Of a DNA stretch of 44,458 bases, positions 7,096 through 14,556 are shown piece by piece (the stretch's first letter is position 1; every line of letters begins with the position of its first letter). Under the pieces are notes generated by a model. It was not told the DNA's origin, ran no database searches, and saw nothing but the letters and a program-made list of their open reading frames with translations. The translations under genes were made by a program, and so were the position numbers. Source of the DNA: JACDDK01 sp038198445 (GTDB taxonomy: Bacteria > Actinomycetota > Rubrobacteria > Rubrobacterales > Rubrobacteraceae). Location: NCBI GenBank assembly GCA_038198445.1, contig JBBPZZ010000081.1, positions 1 to 44,458 on the forward strand, read 5' to 3'.

Positions 7096-7626
7096 TCAAC
7101 GGGACTTCCTAGCCTGTTCGTCGAGGACCTCTCTCAGTTTGTCCTTGAGGTCTTTATCGTTACCTTCATAGAAGCCGTTTTGGACCAGCTCTACCGTGCC
7201 GTCCTGGATCAGGAATAGCCTCGGCACCCGCTTGACGTTGTAGCGGGAGGCGAGCCTTCCCGCGGAGTCCTGGATGACGGCATACGGCGCGCCTTCGTTC
7301 TCCGAGGGAGCTCCGTTGATGTACACGGCGGCGAAGGAGACGCCATCTTTTTTATGCTCTTCGGCCAAACGGGCAAATCCCGTCCGCGCGTCAGATGAGC
7401 CTTCGTTCAGGGTACTCCAGAAAGTCAGGACGTATACGCCCTTGTTGTTGATCTCGAAGTCTCTGCCGTTGATGTCCTTCGCGGCGAATTCGGGAGCTTT
7501 CTGTCCCTGGTTCGGCGCTGGCTGCGCGAGAGTGAGGGAGCCGGTCCCAGTCTGGGCATTCCCTAGAGAACGGTAAGCAACCGCCGCGACGAGTACGAGA
7601 ACCACCACCACTACGAGGCGTCTCAT
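7096..7626 (-). CDS. Secreted/anchored thioredoxin-fold (TlpA/redoxin-like) protein lacking CxxC
   Basis: The 176-residue protein has an N-terminal signal or anchor helix (about residues 3-19) and a TlpA-like domain. The segment after YVLTFWST should contain the catalytic CxxC but reads LNEGSSDAR; there is no cysteine in the protein. The cis-proline region (RVPRLFLIQDG) is retained. It is therefore unlikely to be a thiol oxidoreductase and may bind or chaperone substrates outside the membrane. Its own promoter is GGGACA-17-TATAAT in the shared spacer with dacA. Confidence 0.75.
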   Translation of the reverse strand: MRRLVVVVVLVLVAAVAYRSLGNAQTGTGSLTLAQPAPNQGQKAPEFAAKDINGRDFEINNKGVYVLTFWSTLNEGSSDARTGFARLAEEHKKDGVSFAAVYINGAPSENEGAPYAVIQDSAGRLASRYNVKRVPRLFLIQDGTVELVQNGFYEGNDKDLKDKLREVLDEQARKSR

Positions 7627-7668
7627 GAGCTTCGCGGATGAAAATCTAGGGAAGGATGCACGACAAAA

Positions 7669-7697
7669 ATTATACAGCCCGGCCGAAGAGCTGTCCC
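7669..7697 (-). promoter_or_regulatory. Promoter of the TlpA-like gene
   Basis: On the minus strand a perfect TATAAT (7674-7669) lies 17 bases from GGGACA (7697-7692), a 4-of-6 match to the -35 consensus. It points toward the gene starting at 7626. Confidence 0.55.
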
Positions 7698-7722
7698 GTC
7701 ACACGGGCTGGCGGGAAACGCC

Positions 7723-7728
7723 TATAAT
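7723..7728 (+). promoter_or_regulatory. -10 element of dacA
   Basis: A perfect TATAAT lies 12 bases before the GTG start of dacA; no convincing -35 is visible. The predicted leader is only about 6 bases, too short for a Shine-Dalgarno, so dacA is probably leaderless or nearly so. Confidence 0.55.
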
Positions 7729-7740
7729 CTCAACGCTCTC

Positions 7741-8943
7741 GTGAAACCCGTAGGAACAAAGCCCGTCCTCGTCTTGATGCTCGCCTGTGTATTGTTACTC
7801 ATGGCGGGCGCGGGCGATGCGCGGGCTCAAGGCGCGACCGTCGAGACTACTACCCAGACTTCCCCAGCCAAGACGGACTCCACTAAACCCACCGCGCCGA
7901 AAGTAGCGGCCAGAGCCTGGGTGTTAGTGGACGCTCGCAGCGGGAAGTACCTCGCGGGGAACAACGCCTCCGACCAGCTCCCCATGGCATCGACGACCAA
8001 GATCATGGTCGCGCTCGTCGCCCTCCGGGAGGCGAACCTCGATGAGGAAGTGACGGTATCCAGCAAAGCCGCCTCCTTCGCAATACCCATCTACAGCAAC
8101 GTCGGGCTCTTTCCGGGAGATAAGACAACCGTCCGGGACTTGCTGAAGGGAACTTTGATCTCCTCCGGCGACGACGCCGTCTACGCCCTGGCTCAACACC
8201 TCGGCGGCGGGAGCGTACAGAAATTCGTCGACACGATGAACCAGGAAGCGAAGACTCGGGGCCTCAAAAACACCCATTTCGAGAACCCGAGTGGCCTGGA
8301 CGCGAAAGGTCACTACTCCAGCGCCCGGAACCTCGCAACCATGACACGGTTGGCTTTCAAATATCCCCAATTCCGGGAGATGGTCGGGACCCAGTATGCA
8401 ACAATCTCTACCCAGGACCGCGAGATACCGCTCGCGAACACGAACGCCCTGCTCGCGTCCTACCCGCCCGCGACTGGCGTAAAGACCGGGACCACTCCCA
8501 AGGCAGGATCCAGCCTGGTCGCCTCGGCCTCTTCCGGCAATGAGTCGTATATCGTCGTCTTGCTCGACTCGCGAGAAGACCGCTTCACCGCCGCGACCCG
8601 GATTCTGGAATACGGATTCTCGACGTACGACCGGAAAAATCTGGTGGTACGGAAACAAAAATACGCCGAAGCGAAAGTCCCGTATCGGCGGGGAGAGAAG
8701 GTCGGGCTCGTGGCCCAGAAGGACGTGGAAGGTCTCGTCGACAGCGCTTCGAGCGTGAAGCGCGAGGCGGAGGTCATGAAGGAGTTACCGGACTCGGCGA
8801 AGGTCGGCGACAGGTTAGGCAAGGTAGTACTCAAGGTGGGTGGAGAACGCGTGGGGGAGAGCCCCCTCGTTGCGAAAAAGGGCTACGAAAAGGCCTCTTT
8901 GTGGCGGCGGGTGTGGTATACAGTTGGCGGGGTTTTCCAGTAA
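7741..8943 (+). CDS. dacA: D-alanyl-D-alanine carboxypeptidase (serine type, PBP5/6-like)
   Basis: This exported penicillin-binding protein trims the terminal D-Ala from peptidoglycan stem peptides. The 400-residue product has a signal peptide (hydrophobic residues about 8-28), a Thr/Ser-rich linker (about 31-53), the active-site Ser-x-x-Lys in PMASTTKIM, the second motif as SSGDDA (SGD instead of SGN, common in this family), and KTG in GVKTGTTPKAG. The C-terminal part resembles the PBP5 second domain. Its end (ASLWRRVWYTVGGVFQ) is basic and amphipathic and may hold it at the membrane. GTG start close behind a perfect -10. Confidence 0.9.
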   Translation: MKPVGTKPVLVLMLACVLLLMAGAGDARAQGATVETTTQTSPAKTDSTKPTAPKVAARAWVLVDARSGKYLAGNNASDQLPMASTTKIMVALVALREANLDEEVTVSSKAASFAIPIYSNVGLFPGDKTTVRDLLKGTLISSGDDAVYALAQHLGGGSVQKFVDTMNQEAKTRGLKNTHFENPSGLDAKGHYSSARNLATMTRLAFKYPQFREMVGTQYATISTQDREIPLANTNALLASYPPATGVKTGTTPKAGSSLVASASSGNESYIVVLLDSREDRFTAATRILEYGFSTYDRKNLVVRKQKYAEAKVPYRRGEKVGLVAQKDVEGLVDSASSVKREAEVMKELPDSAKVGDRLGKVVLKVGGERVGESPLVAKKGYEKASLWRRVWYTVGGVFQ

Positions 8944-8969
8944 AAAGATAGAGGAATAAGGGGTTAAGT

Positions 8970-9929
8970 ATGATCCTGACCGTTACCCTGAACGCCGCCG
9001 TGGCGCGGACTCTGGTCGTGCCGAGTCTGACCCTCGGGCAGCGGCATCGCGCGCCGGAGAGCATAGCCCTGGCTGGCGGCAAAGGGATAAATGTAGCGCG
9101 AAGTCTACGTTCTTTAGGTGTGCCGGTCCTGGCGACCGGGTTCGCCGGGGGACGCAACGGCGACACCATCCGCGACGGGCTTTCGGAGGCGGCGATTCCC
9201 TTTGATCTGGTCGAGATCGAAGGCCACTCGCGGACTTCGACGGCGATAATAGACCCGATGACCGGGACGCAGACCGAGATCAATGAGTTCGGTCCCGAAG
9301 TGAGTCCATCCGAAGCCAAGGAGTTCTCGCGGCGTTTCGAGCACTTGATGGAGTACGCCACGGCGGTAGTGTTCGCCGGCAGCCTTCCTCTGAACCTGGA
9401 GGAGAGCTTCCTGGTCGGCCTCTTGCAGCGCGCCCGAGAGAGGGGTCTCTACACGGTCGTTGACTCGACTCCCACGGTACTTCGGGCGGCGCTAAAGGCT
9501 TCGCCCTCGTTCGTGAGCCCGAACCAGCACGAGGCCGAGAGTGTCGCGGGGTTCGACTTCATCGAGGAGGAAGATTTCCCAAGAGGACTCGCGCGGCTGG
9601 TCGAACTGGGCGCGGGAAGCGCTTGCATCACCTCCTCCGAGGGACATTCGTACTTGCTCACGGAGTCCGAAGTCGTCTCCGCCACGGCGCCGCGGGTCGA
9701 GGCGGTATCGACGATAGGCAGCGGCGACGCGTACGTGGCGGGGCTTCTCGCGGGGCTTCTGTACCGGGATCTCGACCCCACAGACGCCGTGCGGCTGGCC
9801 GCCGGATGCGCCGCAGCGAACGTCGAGACACTGGGGGCTGGGGTCTTCGAAGCCCGCCGGGCGGAAGAGTTGGCTGAGGACGTAGAGATAGAGACCCTCG
9901 CCCGGAGCTTAGAGGAGGGGCGAGTCTAA
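8970..9929 (+). CDS. PfkB-family sugar-phosphate kinase (1-phosphofructokinase/LacC-like)
   Basis: The 319-residue protein has the ribokinase fold of hexose-phosphate kinases: GGKGINVARSL near residues 34-45 and the catalytic TIGSGDAYVAGLL with its Asp base near the C-terminus. The first strand normally reads TLNP-x-x-D, the Asp contacting substrate; here it is TLNAAVART, so that Asp is Ala. Substrate specificity may differ from phosphofructokinase. It follows dacA by 26 bases, with an AAGGGG-type site before ATG 8970. No phosphotransferase gene is nearby to hint at fructose. Confidence 0.85.
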   Translation: MILTVTLNAAVARTLVVPSLTLGQRHRAPESIALAGGKGINVARSLRSLGVPVLATGFAGGRNGDTIRDGLSEAAIPFDLVEIEGHSRTSTAIIDPMTGTQTEINEFGPEVSPSEAKEFSRRFEHLMEYATAVVFAGSLPLNLEESFLVGLLQRARERGLYTVVDSTPTVLRAALKASPSFVSPNQHEAESVAGFDFIEEEDFPRGLARLVELGAGSACITSSEGHSYLLTESEVVSATAPRVEAVSTIGSGDAYVAGLLAGLLYRDLDPTDAVRLAAGCAAANVETLGAGVFEARRAEELAEDVEIETLARSLEEGRV

Positions 9930-9956
9930 AGAGCCGCGAGATTCCAGTTTTAAGCG

Positions 9957-9965
9957 TGCTAGAAT
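9957..9965 (+). promoter_or_regulatory. Extended -10 promoter of trxA
   Basis: TGCTAGAAT provides a TG-extended -10 (TAGAAT at 9960-9965), about 45 bases before trxA. No clear -35 is present. Confidence 0.45.
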
Positions 9966-10010
9966 CCCTGGGTCGGAAGATGTCTGGTCGAGCAACGGAG
10001 GTTCAGGTTT

Positions 10011-10322
10011 ATGGCGGTAAGTGAAGTAACCGACGCTACTTTCGAGAACGAAGTTATTCAGTCGGAAAAGCCTGTAATAGTAGATTTCTGGGCGCCGTGG
10101 TGCGTGCCGTGCCGCAGGATCTCCCCTATTCTGGAGGAGATGAGCGGAGACCGCGACGACGTGCGCTTCGTCAAGCTCAACGTGGACGACAACCCCGCGA
10201 CGGCCATGAACTATCAGATATCAAGCATCCCGACGATAAGCCGGTTCGAGGGTGGAGAGATCAGGCAGCAGGCGGTCGGCGCCCTGCCGAAGAATCAGCT
10301 CTCCTCGCAGCTCGGGCTGTAA
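10011..10322 (+). CDS. trxA: Thioredoxin
   Basis: The 103-residue protein is a complete thioredoxin with the active site WAPWCVPCRR (CVPC instead of the usual CGPC) near residues 28-37 and the cis-proline loop SSIPTI. It reduces protein disulfides in the cytoplasm. GGAGGTT precedes ATG 10011. The Val-Pro pair in the active site should alter redox potential relative to CGPC thioredoxins. Confidence 0.93.
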   Translation: MAVSEVTDATFENEVIQSEKPVIVDFWAPWCVPCRRISPILEEMSGDRDDVRFVKLNVDDNPATAMNYQISSIPTISRFEGGEIRQQAVGALPKNQLSSQLGL

Positions 10323-10351
10323 TTGCGCTAAGTAACCTGGACGGTTACAAT
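10323..10351 (+). promoter_or_regulatory. groS promoter with embedded palindrome
   Basis: TTGCGC (10323-10328) and TACAAT (10346-10351) are spaced 17 bases apart. A perfect inverted repeat GTAACC (10332-10337) / GGTTAC (10343-10348) with a 5-base centre fills the spacer and overlaps the -10. This is the expected geometry of a repressor site. It does not match the CIRCE element of HrcA. A second imperfect hairpin at about 10371-10392 lies in the transcribed leader. Confidence 0.6.
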
Positions 10352-10428
10352 CTCGGCGTGAAAATTCGTGGAGCCAGCTCAAGCTGGGCTCTCAAAGTGT
10401 TGTGTCCAAGTCAGAGGAGGTACGGAGA

Positions 10429-10719
10429 ATGAAGTTCAAACCGCTAGGTGCGCGCGCGTTGGTCCAGTTGTTCGAGCGCGAGGAAAAGACGTCTTCCGGC
10501 ATAGTGTTGCCGGATACCGCCAAGAACAAGCCGCAGACGGCCGAGATCATCTCGGTTGGCGAGGGCAAACTCGACGATAAGGGTCAGCGCGTATCGGTCG
10601 GGGTTAACGAGGGAGACATTATCGTCTTCGCCAAGTACTCGGGAACCGAGATCAAACTGGACGGAGAGGACTACATGATCCTCGACGCCGACGACATTCT
10701 CGGGGTCGTGGAGGACTAG
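10429..10719 (+). CDS. groS: GroES co-chaperonin
   Basis: The 96-residue protein has the GroES fold signatures: KPLGARALVQ at the start, the mobile loop EKTSSGIVLPDTAKNKPQ and the C-terminal strand DYMILDADDILGVVED. It caps GroEL during protein folding. ATG 10429 follows AGAGGAGG; the earlier in-frame TTG at 10402 would add nine residues atypical for GroES. A strong terminator follows and no groL is present downstream, so groES is separated from its partner here. Confidence 0.93.
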   Translation: MKFKPLGARALVQLFEREEKTSSGIVLPDTAKNKPQTAEIISVGEGKLDDKGQRVSVGVNEGDIIVFAKYSGTEIKLDGEDYMILDADDILGVVED

Positions 10720-10748
10720 TTAGAGCCGGTAATTAACCTACGGCTTCA

Positions 10749-10790
10749 GGAGCGCCGGGCAGCGCGTCATTACGCCCGGCGCTCCTCCTT
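10749..10790 (+). terminator. Intrinsic terminator of groS
   Basis: GGAGCGCCGGGC (10749-10760) pairs perfectly with GCCCGGCGCTCC (10774-10785) around a 13-base loop, followed by TCCTTTGT. The 12-bp GC-rich stem compensates for a short T stretch. Confidence 0.8.
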
Positions 10791-10808
10791 TGTATCGAAG
10801 GAGGTCTC

Positions 10809-10859
10809 ATGCCCCGACTCGAAGCCCAGGGAGTGAGAGTCATCGGGAGGCAAGGCTAG
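10809..10859 (+). CDS. 16-codon open frame before the amidase gene, same frame, ending in TAG
   Basis: A perfect AAGGAGGT at about 10798-10805 lies 3 bases before ATG 10809. The frame runs 16 residues (MPRLEAQGVRVIGRQG) to TAG at 10857-10859, three bases before the GTG assigned to the amidase. It is in the same frame as the amidase. Either it is a leader peptide that couples translation to the amidase, or the amidase originally began at ATG 10809 and TAG replaces a sense codon. Confidence 0.4.
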   Translation: MPRLEAQGVRVIGRQG

Positions 10860-10862
10860 GAC

Positions 10863-11933
10863 GTGCGCGCTTTACGCAGGGGAGATAGGGGACGGGAAGT
10901 CGTCGACCTCCAGACCCGCCTTCAGGCGCTGGGGCTGGACCTGGGAAACCGGGGCATAGACGGTGTCTTCGGACCCCGAACCGAGCTGGATGTAAAAGCC
11001 TTCCAGCAGTCCATAGGCATCCTGGCGGACGGCCGTGCAGATTCTATCACCTGGCGTGAGATCGTGGAGGCCGGATACCGTCCTGGTGGACGTCTTCTGT
11101 ACCTGCGCCAGCCGCCTTTCCGGGGAACCGACGTCGTCGAGCTACAGAGGATGCTGAACGACCTCGGCTTCGACCCCGGCGCTGTAAACGGACTTTTCGA
11201 TTCCCGGACCGCGCGAGCCCTCCGCGATTTTCAGAAGAACGCTGGTCTTCAGGCCGATGGGGTCGTGGACGGCACGGTCTTCAAGGTACTCTTTACCTAC
11301 GCTGGGCAATCTCTCGGCAGCCACCAGTTGCCGGACAAGCACGGCGGCTACTTCCCGGAGGACCTCTTCTCCGGGACCATTGTGGTCGACGCCGCCCACG
11401 GCGGACAGGACGCCGGATACGTCGCCTCAACAGGTATGTCCGAGGCGAACCTGAACCTCTCCGTCGCCCAGGAACTTGCCCAGATTCTATCCGCCCGCGA
11501 GGTGCTTCTGACCCGCAGCGGCGACGAAGAAGTGTCCTCGCAGGACCGGGCGTTCCTGGCGAACTCATCGAAGGCGAAGATGGTCGTCTCCATTCACCAC
11601 GCGCACCATCCTACCCCGACCGCAAGCGGTACGGCATCCTACTACTTCGAGCGTCTTGGATATCAGTCGCACCGGGGCAATATGGCCGCGACCTACATCC
11701 AGCGAGGCCTAAGCCGGGCTCTGGGCACCCGCGACATAGGGGAGTTCGGCCGGTCGTACGACATCCTGCGCGAGACCAATATTCCGGCCGTCATGCTGGA
11801 GCCGCTGCATCTCAGCAATCCCGAAGAGCTAGAGCTTGCCTTGGATCCCTATTATCCGGCGACCGTGGCGGAGGCAATCGCCGGCGCCCTGGAACTCTAT
11901 GCGGGCCGGGATCAGGCGTTCATAGCCGTTTAG
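10863..11933 (+). CDS. N-acetylmuramoyl-L-alanine amidase with two peptidoglycan-binding domains
   Basis: Two PG_binding_1 repeats (about residues 8-67 and 84-145) precede a zinc-dependent Amidase_3 domain (about 168-350). Zinc and catalytic residues visible are the His in VVDAAHGGQDAG, the Glu in SEANLNL, the His in VSIHHAH and the late Glu in VMLEPLHLSNPEE. The enzyme cleaves the bond between MurNAc and the stem peptide. No signal peptide is apparent from GTG 10863, so export may be non-classical or the protein acts at lysis. The strongest ribosome-binding site in the region serves the short frame 54 bases upstream. Confidence 0.88.
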   Translation: MRALRRGDRGREVVDLQTRLQALGLDLGNRGIDGVFGPRTELDVKAFQQSIGILADGRADSITWREIVEAGYRPGGRLLYLRQPPFRGTDVVELQRMLNDLGFDPGAVNGLFDSRTARALRDFQKNAGLQADGVVDGTVFKVLFTYAGQSLGSHQLPDKHGGYFPEDLFSGTIVVDAAHGGQDAGYVASTGMSEANLNLSVAQELAQILSAREVLLTRSGDEEVSSQDRAFLANSSKAKMVVSIHHAHHPTPTASGTASYYFERLGYQSHRGNMAATYIQRGLSRALGTRDIGEFGRSYDILRETNIPAVMLEPLHLSNPEELELALDPYYPATVAEAIAGALELYAGRDQAFIAV

Positions 11934-11948
11934 GCTGAAGTTTCGAGG

Positions 11949-11976
11949 CTGACAGCCAGCAACTGACTGCTATAAT
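11949..11976 (+). promoter_or_regulatory. Promoter of tRNA-Pro
   Basis: CTGACA (11949-11954) and a perfect TATAAT (11971-11976) are separated by 16 bases. The -10 ends 12 bases before the mature tRNA, giving a very short 5' leader. Confidence 0.8.
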
Positions 11977-11988
11977 GTCTCCCGCAGT

Positions 11989-12062
11989 CGGGACGTAGCG
12001 CAGCCTGGTAGCGCGCCTCGTTCGGGACGAGGAGGTCGGAGGTTCAAATCCTCTCGTCCCGA
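11989..12062 (+). tRNA. tRNA-Pro (anticodon CGG)
   Basis: The 7-bp acceptor stem CGGGACG/CGTCCCG, D stem GCGC/GCGC with AGCCTGGTA loop, anticodon stem CCTCG/CGAGG with loop TTCGGGA (CGG at positions 34-36), and T arm with loop TTCAAAT all fold. Discriminator base A; CCA is not encoded. The CGG anticodon reads CCG proline codons, common in this GC-rich genome. Confidence 0.95.
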
Positions 12063-12106
12063 CTCAACGGTGGGAGATCATCCCATGTGTCACGTATCGA
12101 AGTGCT

Positions 12107-13999
12107 TTACAGTCCGGCCTCTTCGGCCTCCCCGAGGAGTTGGCTCCAGTCCTCGTAGAGGCCTTCCAGGATGCTCTTTAGCTGGCGATGCTCCAGAACT
12201 ACCTCGCGGGAGCGTTTACCGTCGGCGTAGAGTTCGGAGGTGGCGAGATCTTTCTCCAGGCGGGAGACGCGGCGTTCGGTGGCGTCGATCTCACCCTCCA
12301 CCGCGACCAGCCGGGTGGCGAGAACGCTCTGATGCTTGTCGAGACCGGGACGGACACGCCGGCGCGGTTTCCTGTCACCCTCTTTTACGTCCAGCCGCCG
12401 GTGGGCGCGGTAGTAGTCGTAGCCGCCGAGATAGTTGGTTAGCTTCTTGTCCCCCAACTCGACCACGCGGGTCGCCAGCTTACGCAGGAAGTAGCGGTCG
12501 TGGGAGATGAAGAAGAGCGTGCCGCGGTATCTGACGAGCGCGTCTTCCAGGGCTTCGCGGGCCGGGATGTCCAGGTTGTTCGTCGGTTCGTCCAGGAGCA
12601 GTAGGTTGGCCTCGCTGACCACGATCTCGGCCAGCGAGAGACGGCTTTTCTCGCCGCCGGAGAGCGAGGAGACCTTCTTGAAGACGTCATCGCCCGAGAA
12701 GAGGAAAGAGCCGAGAAGCTCTCTCGCCTCCGGCGCGTCGAGGCCCGTCGTGTCCATCGTCTCCTGGAGAACGATCTTCGACCCTTCGAGACGGGCCAGT
12801 TGCTGGTCCTGGTAGGTGGGTACTACGTTGTTGCCCAGGCGGGCGATCCCGCGTTGAGGAACCAACTCTCCGGTCGCCAGGCGCATGATAGTGCTCTTGC
12901 CGGTGCCGTTCGATCCGAGTAGCGCGACGCGTTCACCGCGCTCTACGACAAGCTCTAGCCCATTGAGTAGCGGCTTGTCCGAGTCGTCATGGGCGTAGTA
13001 CACGTCCTCCATCTCCAGGACAACCCGGCCCGCGCGGGAAGTTTCACCGCCGAGGTTCAGCTTCATGTTCCTAGAGCCGTTGTTCGGTCCTTCGACTTTC
13101 TCCATCCGGTCCAGGAGCTTCTGTTTGCTACGGGCCTGGCTTGCCTTGCTCACCTTCGCCCGGTTCTTCTCGACGAAGCGTTCGAGTTGCGCCCGGCGCT
13201 CGGCGTTCGCTTTGGCCTTGCGGGCGAGCTGTTCGTTGCGGGCCTGTTTTTGCTCGACGTACTTCGTGTAGTTGCCGGGATACCGGGTGATTCCGCCACC
13301 GTCCAACTCCAGGATCGAACCGGAGATCGCATCCAGGAAGTACCGGTCGTGCGAGACGACGAGGACGGCGGACTTCGCGCTCTTGATGAAGCTTTCGAGC
13401 CACTCTATGGCCCGCAGGTCCAGATGGTTCGTCGGCTCGTCCAGCAGAACCAGGTCCGGCTCTTCCAACAGCAGCCGGACGAGGGCTATGCGGCTTTGCT
13501 CCCCGCCCGAGAACGATCCGACGGGACGTTTCCAGTCCTCCGGGGCGAAGCCGAGACCCGAGAGGGTGGAGGCCGCGCGGGCGCGGTACTCGTAACCGCC
13601 GTGGCGCTCGAACTCGCTCTGGAGGCGGCCGTAGCGTTCGAGGAGCGAGTCGGACGGGTTCTCGGAGAGTTGGGTCTCCAGTACCTTCAGTTCTTTTTCG
13701 CGCTCGATCAGTGGCGCGAAAGCGGAGATCATCTCATCCTCGACGGAAAGTCCGCCCCGGACGCCCGCGTAGAGGCTCTGGGCGGTCATGCCAACCTTCG
13801 CGTCGCCGACGCGCTCTACGCCGCCGGAGTCGGAATCCGAATGTCCGGCCAGGATCTCCAGCAGGGTAGTCTTTCCCGCGCCGTTGCGCCCGACCAGACC
13901 GACCTTCTCCCCGGCCTCGATGGCAAGCGTCGCCCCGGAGAGGACCTTCAAGTCGCCGCCGTGGTACTTCACCAGATCTCTTGCTATAAGCACCTTCAT
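12107..13999 (-). CDS. ABC-F family ATPase (translation factor type)
   Basis: The 630-residue protein has two ABC domains without membrane segments. Domain 1 shows Walker A GRNGAGKTT, signature SFSGGEQSR and Walker B LVLLDEPTNHLD. Domain 2 shows GSNGTGKST, LSGGEKSR and LLLLDEPTNNLD. A charged inter-domain linker (about residues 225-310) and a C-terminal coiled coil (about 560-625) fit ABC-F proteins that act at the ribosomal E site, such as Uup or EttA. Whether it gives antibiotic protection cannot be told. The ribosome-binding site is weak. The gene is convergent with the tRNA and undamaged over 1.9 kb. Confidence 0.9.
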   Translation of the reverse strand: MKVLIARDLVKYHGGDLKVLSGATLAIEAGEKVGLVGRNGAGKTTLLEILAGHSDSDSGGVERVGDAKVGMTAQSLYAGVRGGLSVEDEMISAFAPLIEREKELKVLETQLSENPSDSLLERYGRLQSEFERHGGYEYRARAASTLSGLGFAPEDWKRPVGSFSGGEQSRIALVRLLLEEPDLVLLDEPTNHLDLRAIEWLESFIKSAKSAVLVVSHDRYFLDAISGSILELDGGGITRYPGNYTKYVEQKQARNEQLARKAKANAERRAQLERFVEKNRAKVSKASQARSKQKLLDRMEKVEGPNNGSRNMKLNLGGETSRAGRVVLEMEDVYYAHDDSDKPLLNGLELVVERGERVALLGSNGTGKSTIMRLATGELVPQRGIARLGNNVVPTYQDQQLARLEGSKIVLQETMDTTGLDAPEARELLGSFLFSGDDVFKKVSSLSGGEKSRLSLAEIVVSEANLLLLDEPTNNLDIPAREALEDALVRYRGTLFFISHDRYFLRKLATRVVELGDKKLTNYLGGYDYYRAHRRLDVKEGDRKPRRRVRPGLDKHQSVLATRLVAVEGEIDATERRVSRLEKDLATSELYADGKRSREVVLEHRQLKSILEGLYEDWSQLLGEAEEAGL

Positions 14000-14087
14000 G
14001 CCGATGGATCTTCTAACCTGGAGAAACCCATGCCCTTTCTACTCACTTCGGGCGCACCGCCGGCTCCGCGATGCGCCTCCATTCCGA

Positions 14088-14261
14088 TCACTCTATACAC
14101 CAGCTAGCTTTCTTCCGAGTCTCTTCGAGCGTAGTGAACCTGATCCGAAACTCCCCAAAGTCTATCAGCCCTCCGGCGACTATCTCCCGGAGTCCAACAA
14201 GAGCATTAGCCGGCGCCTGTTGCTCCCTGGCGGGCTCCACCAGGGTTTCGAAAGAAACCAT
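14088..14261 (-). CDS. Possible 57-residue protein upstream of the ABC-F gene
   Basis: On the minus strand ATG at 14259-14261 opens a 57-residue frame ending in TGA at 14088-14090, rich in Glu, Arg and Ala with natural-looking composition (MVSFETLVEPAREQQ..., VGLREIVAGGLIDFGEF). No clear Shine-Dalgarno is seen. It would be collinear with the ABC-F gene, 88 bases upstream of it. It may be a small gene, a decayed fragment or chance. Confidence 0.3.
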   Translation of the reverse strand: MVSFETLVEPAREQQAPANALVGLREIVAGGLIDFGEFRIRFTTLEETRKKASWCIE

Positions 14262-14556
14262 TACAAACTATACGCTTCACTGCGTTCCGGCTACCGGCCC
14301 GGATGCTTTGAGGCGGGAGTTGTCAGAGGTCCCGGCCTCGCGGCTAATGGACGGTCTTGATCTTGCAACGATATGGGACGTGTGCTACTTGTTCCTATAT
14401 GGAATCGGGATCAAGAACCAATAGTTCTTTCGTTGTTGAGCAAAATTTAGCGAGTAGTCGCCGCCGATTGGGGCATGGCCTGGCAGGCGCTGACCGCCGA
14501 GGTTGCCGGACGCTCGACCCTCGTAAGACGCGACAGGATGGGGGAACCACGAAAAC
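14262..14556. other. Non-coding stretch before the Fae-like gene
   Basis: No convincing gene is seen. It contains the stem-loop at 14355-14415 and an AT-richer section around 14416-14450 (CAAAATTTAGC). A GGGGGAA element at about 14540 may serve as ribosome-binding site for the next gene. The plus-strand frame through 14071-14424 has no supporting site or domain. Confidence 0.4.
14355..14415 (+). other. Two-tier stem-loop, candidate structured leader RNA
   Basis: CTTGATC (14355-14361) pairs with GATCAAG (14409-14415). Inside it ATATGGGA can pair with TCCTATAT with one G-U pair, leaving an internal loop of 8 bases on each side and a 14-base apical loop. It lies about 140 bases upstream of the Fae-like gene, on its strand. 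There is no following T-tract, so it is not a standard terminator. Its function is unknown. Confidence 0.3.

Noticed and set aside
10323..10428. CIRCE/HrcA element at groS
   Set aside because: The palindrome is GTAACC-N5-GGTTAC, not TTAGCACTC-N9-GAGTGCTAA.
12989..14107. 372-residue plus-strand open frame antisense to the ABC-F gene
   Set aside because: It is a shadow of a GC-rich gene with complete ABC-F motifs on the other strand; composition is arbitrary and no start signal is present.
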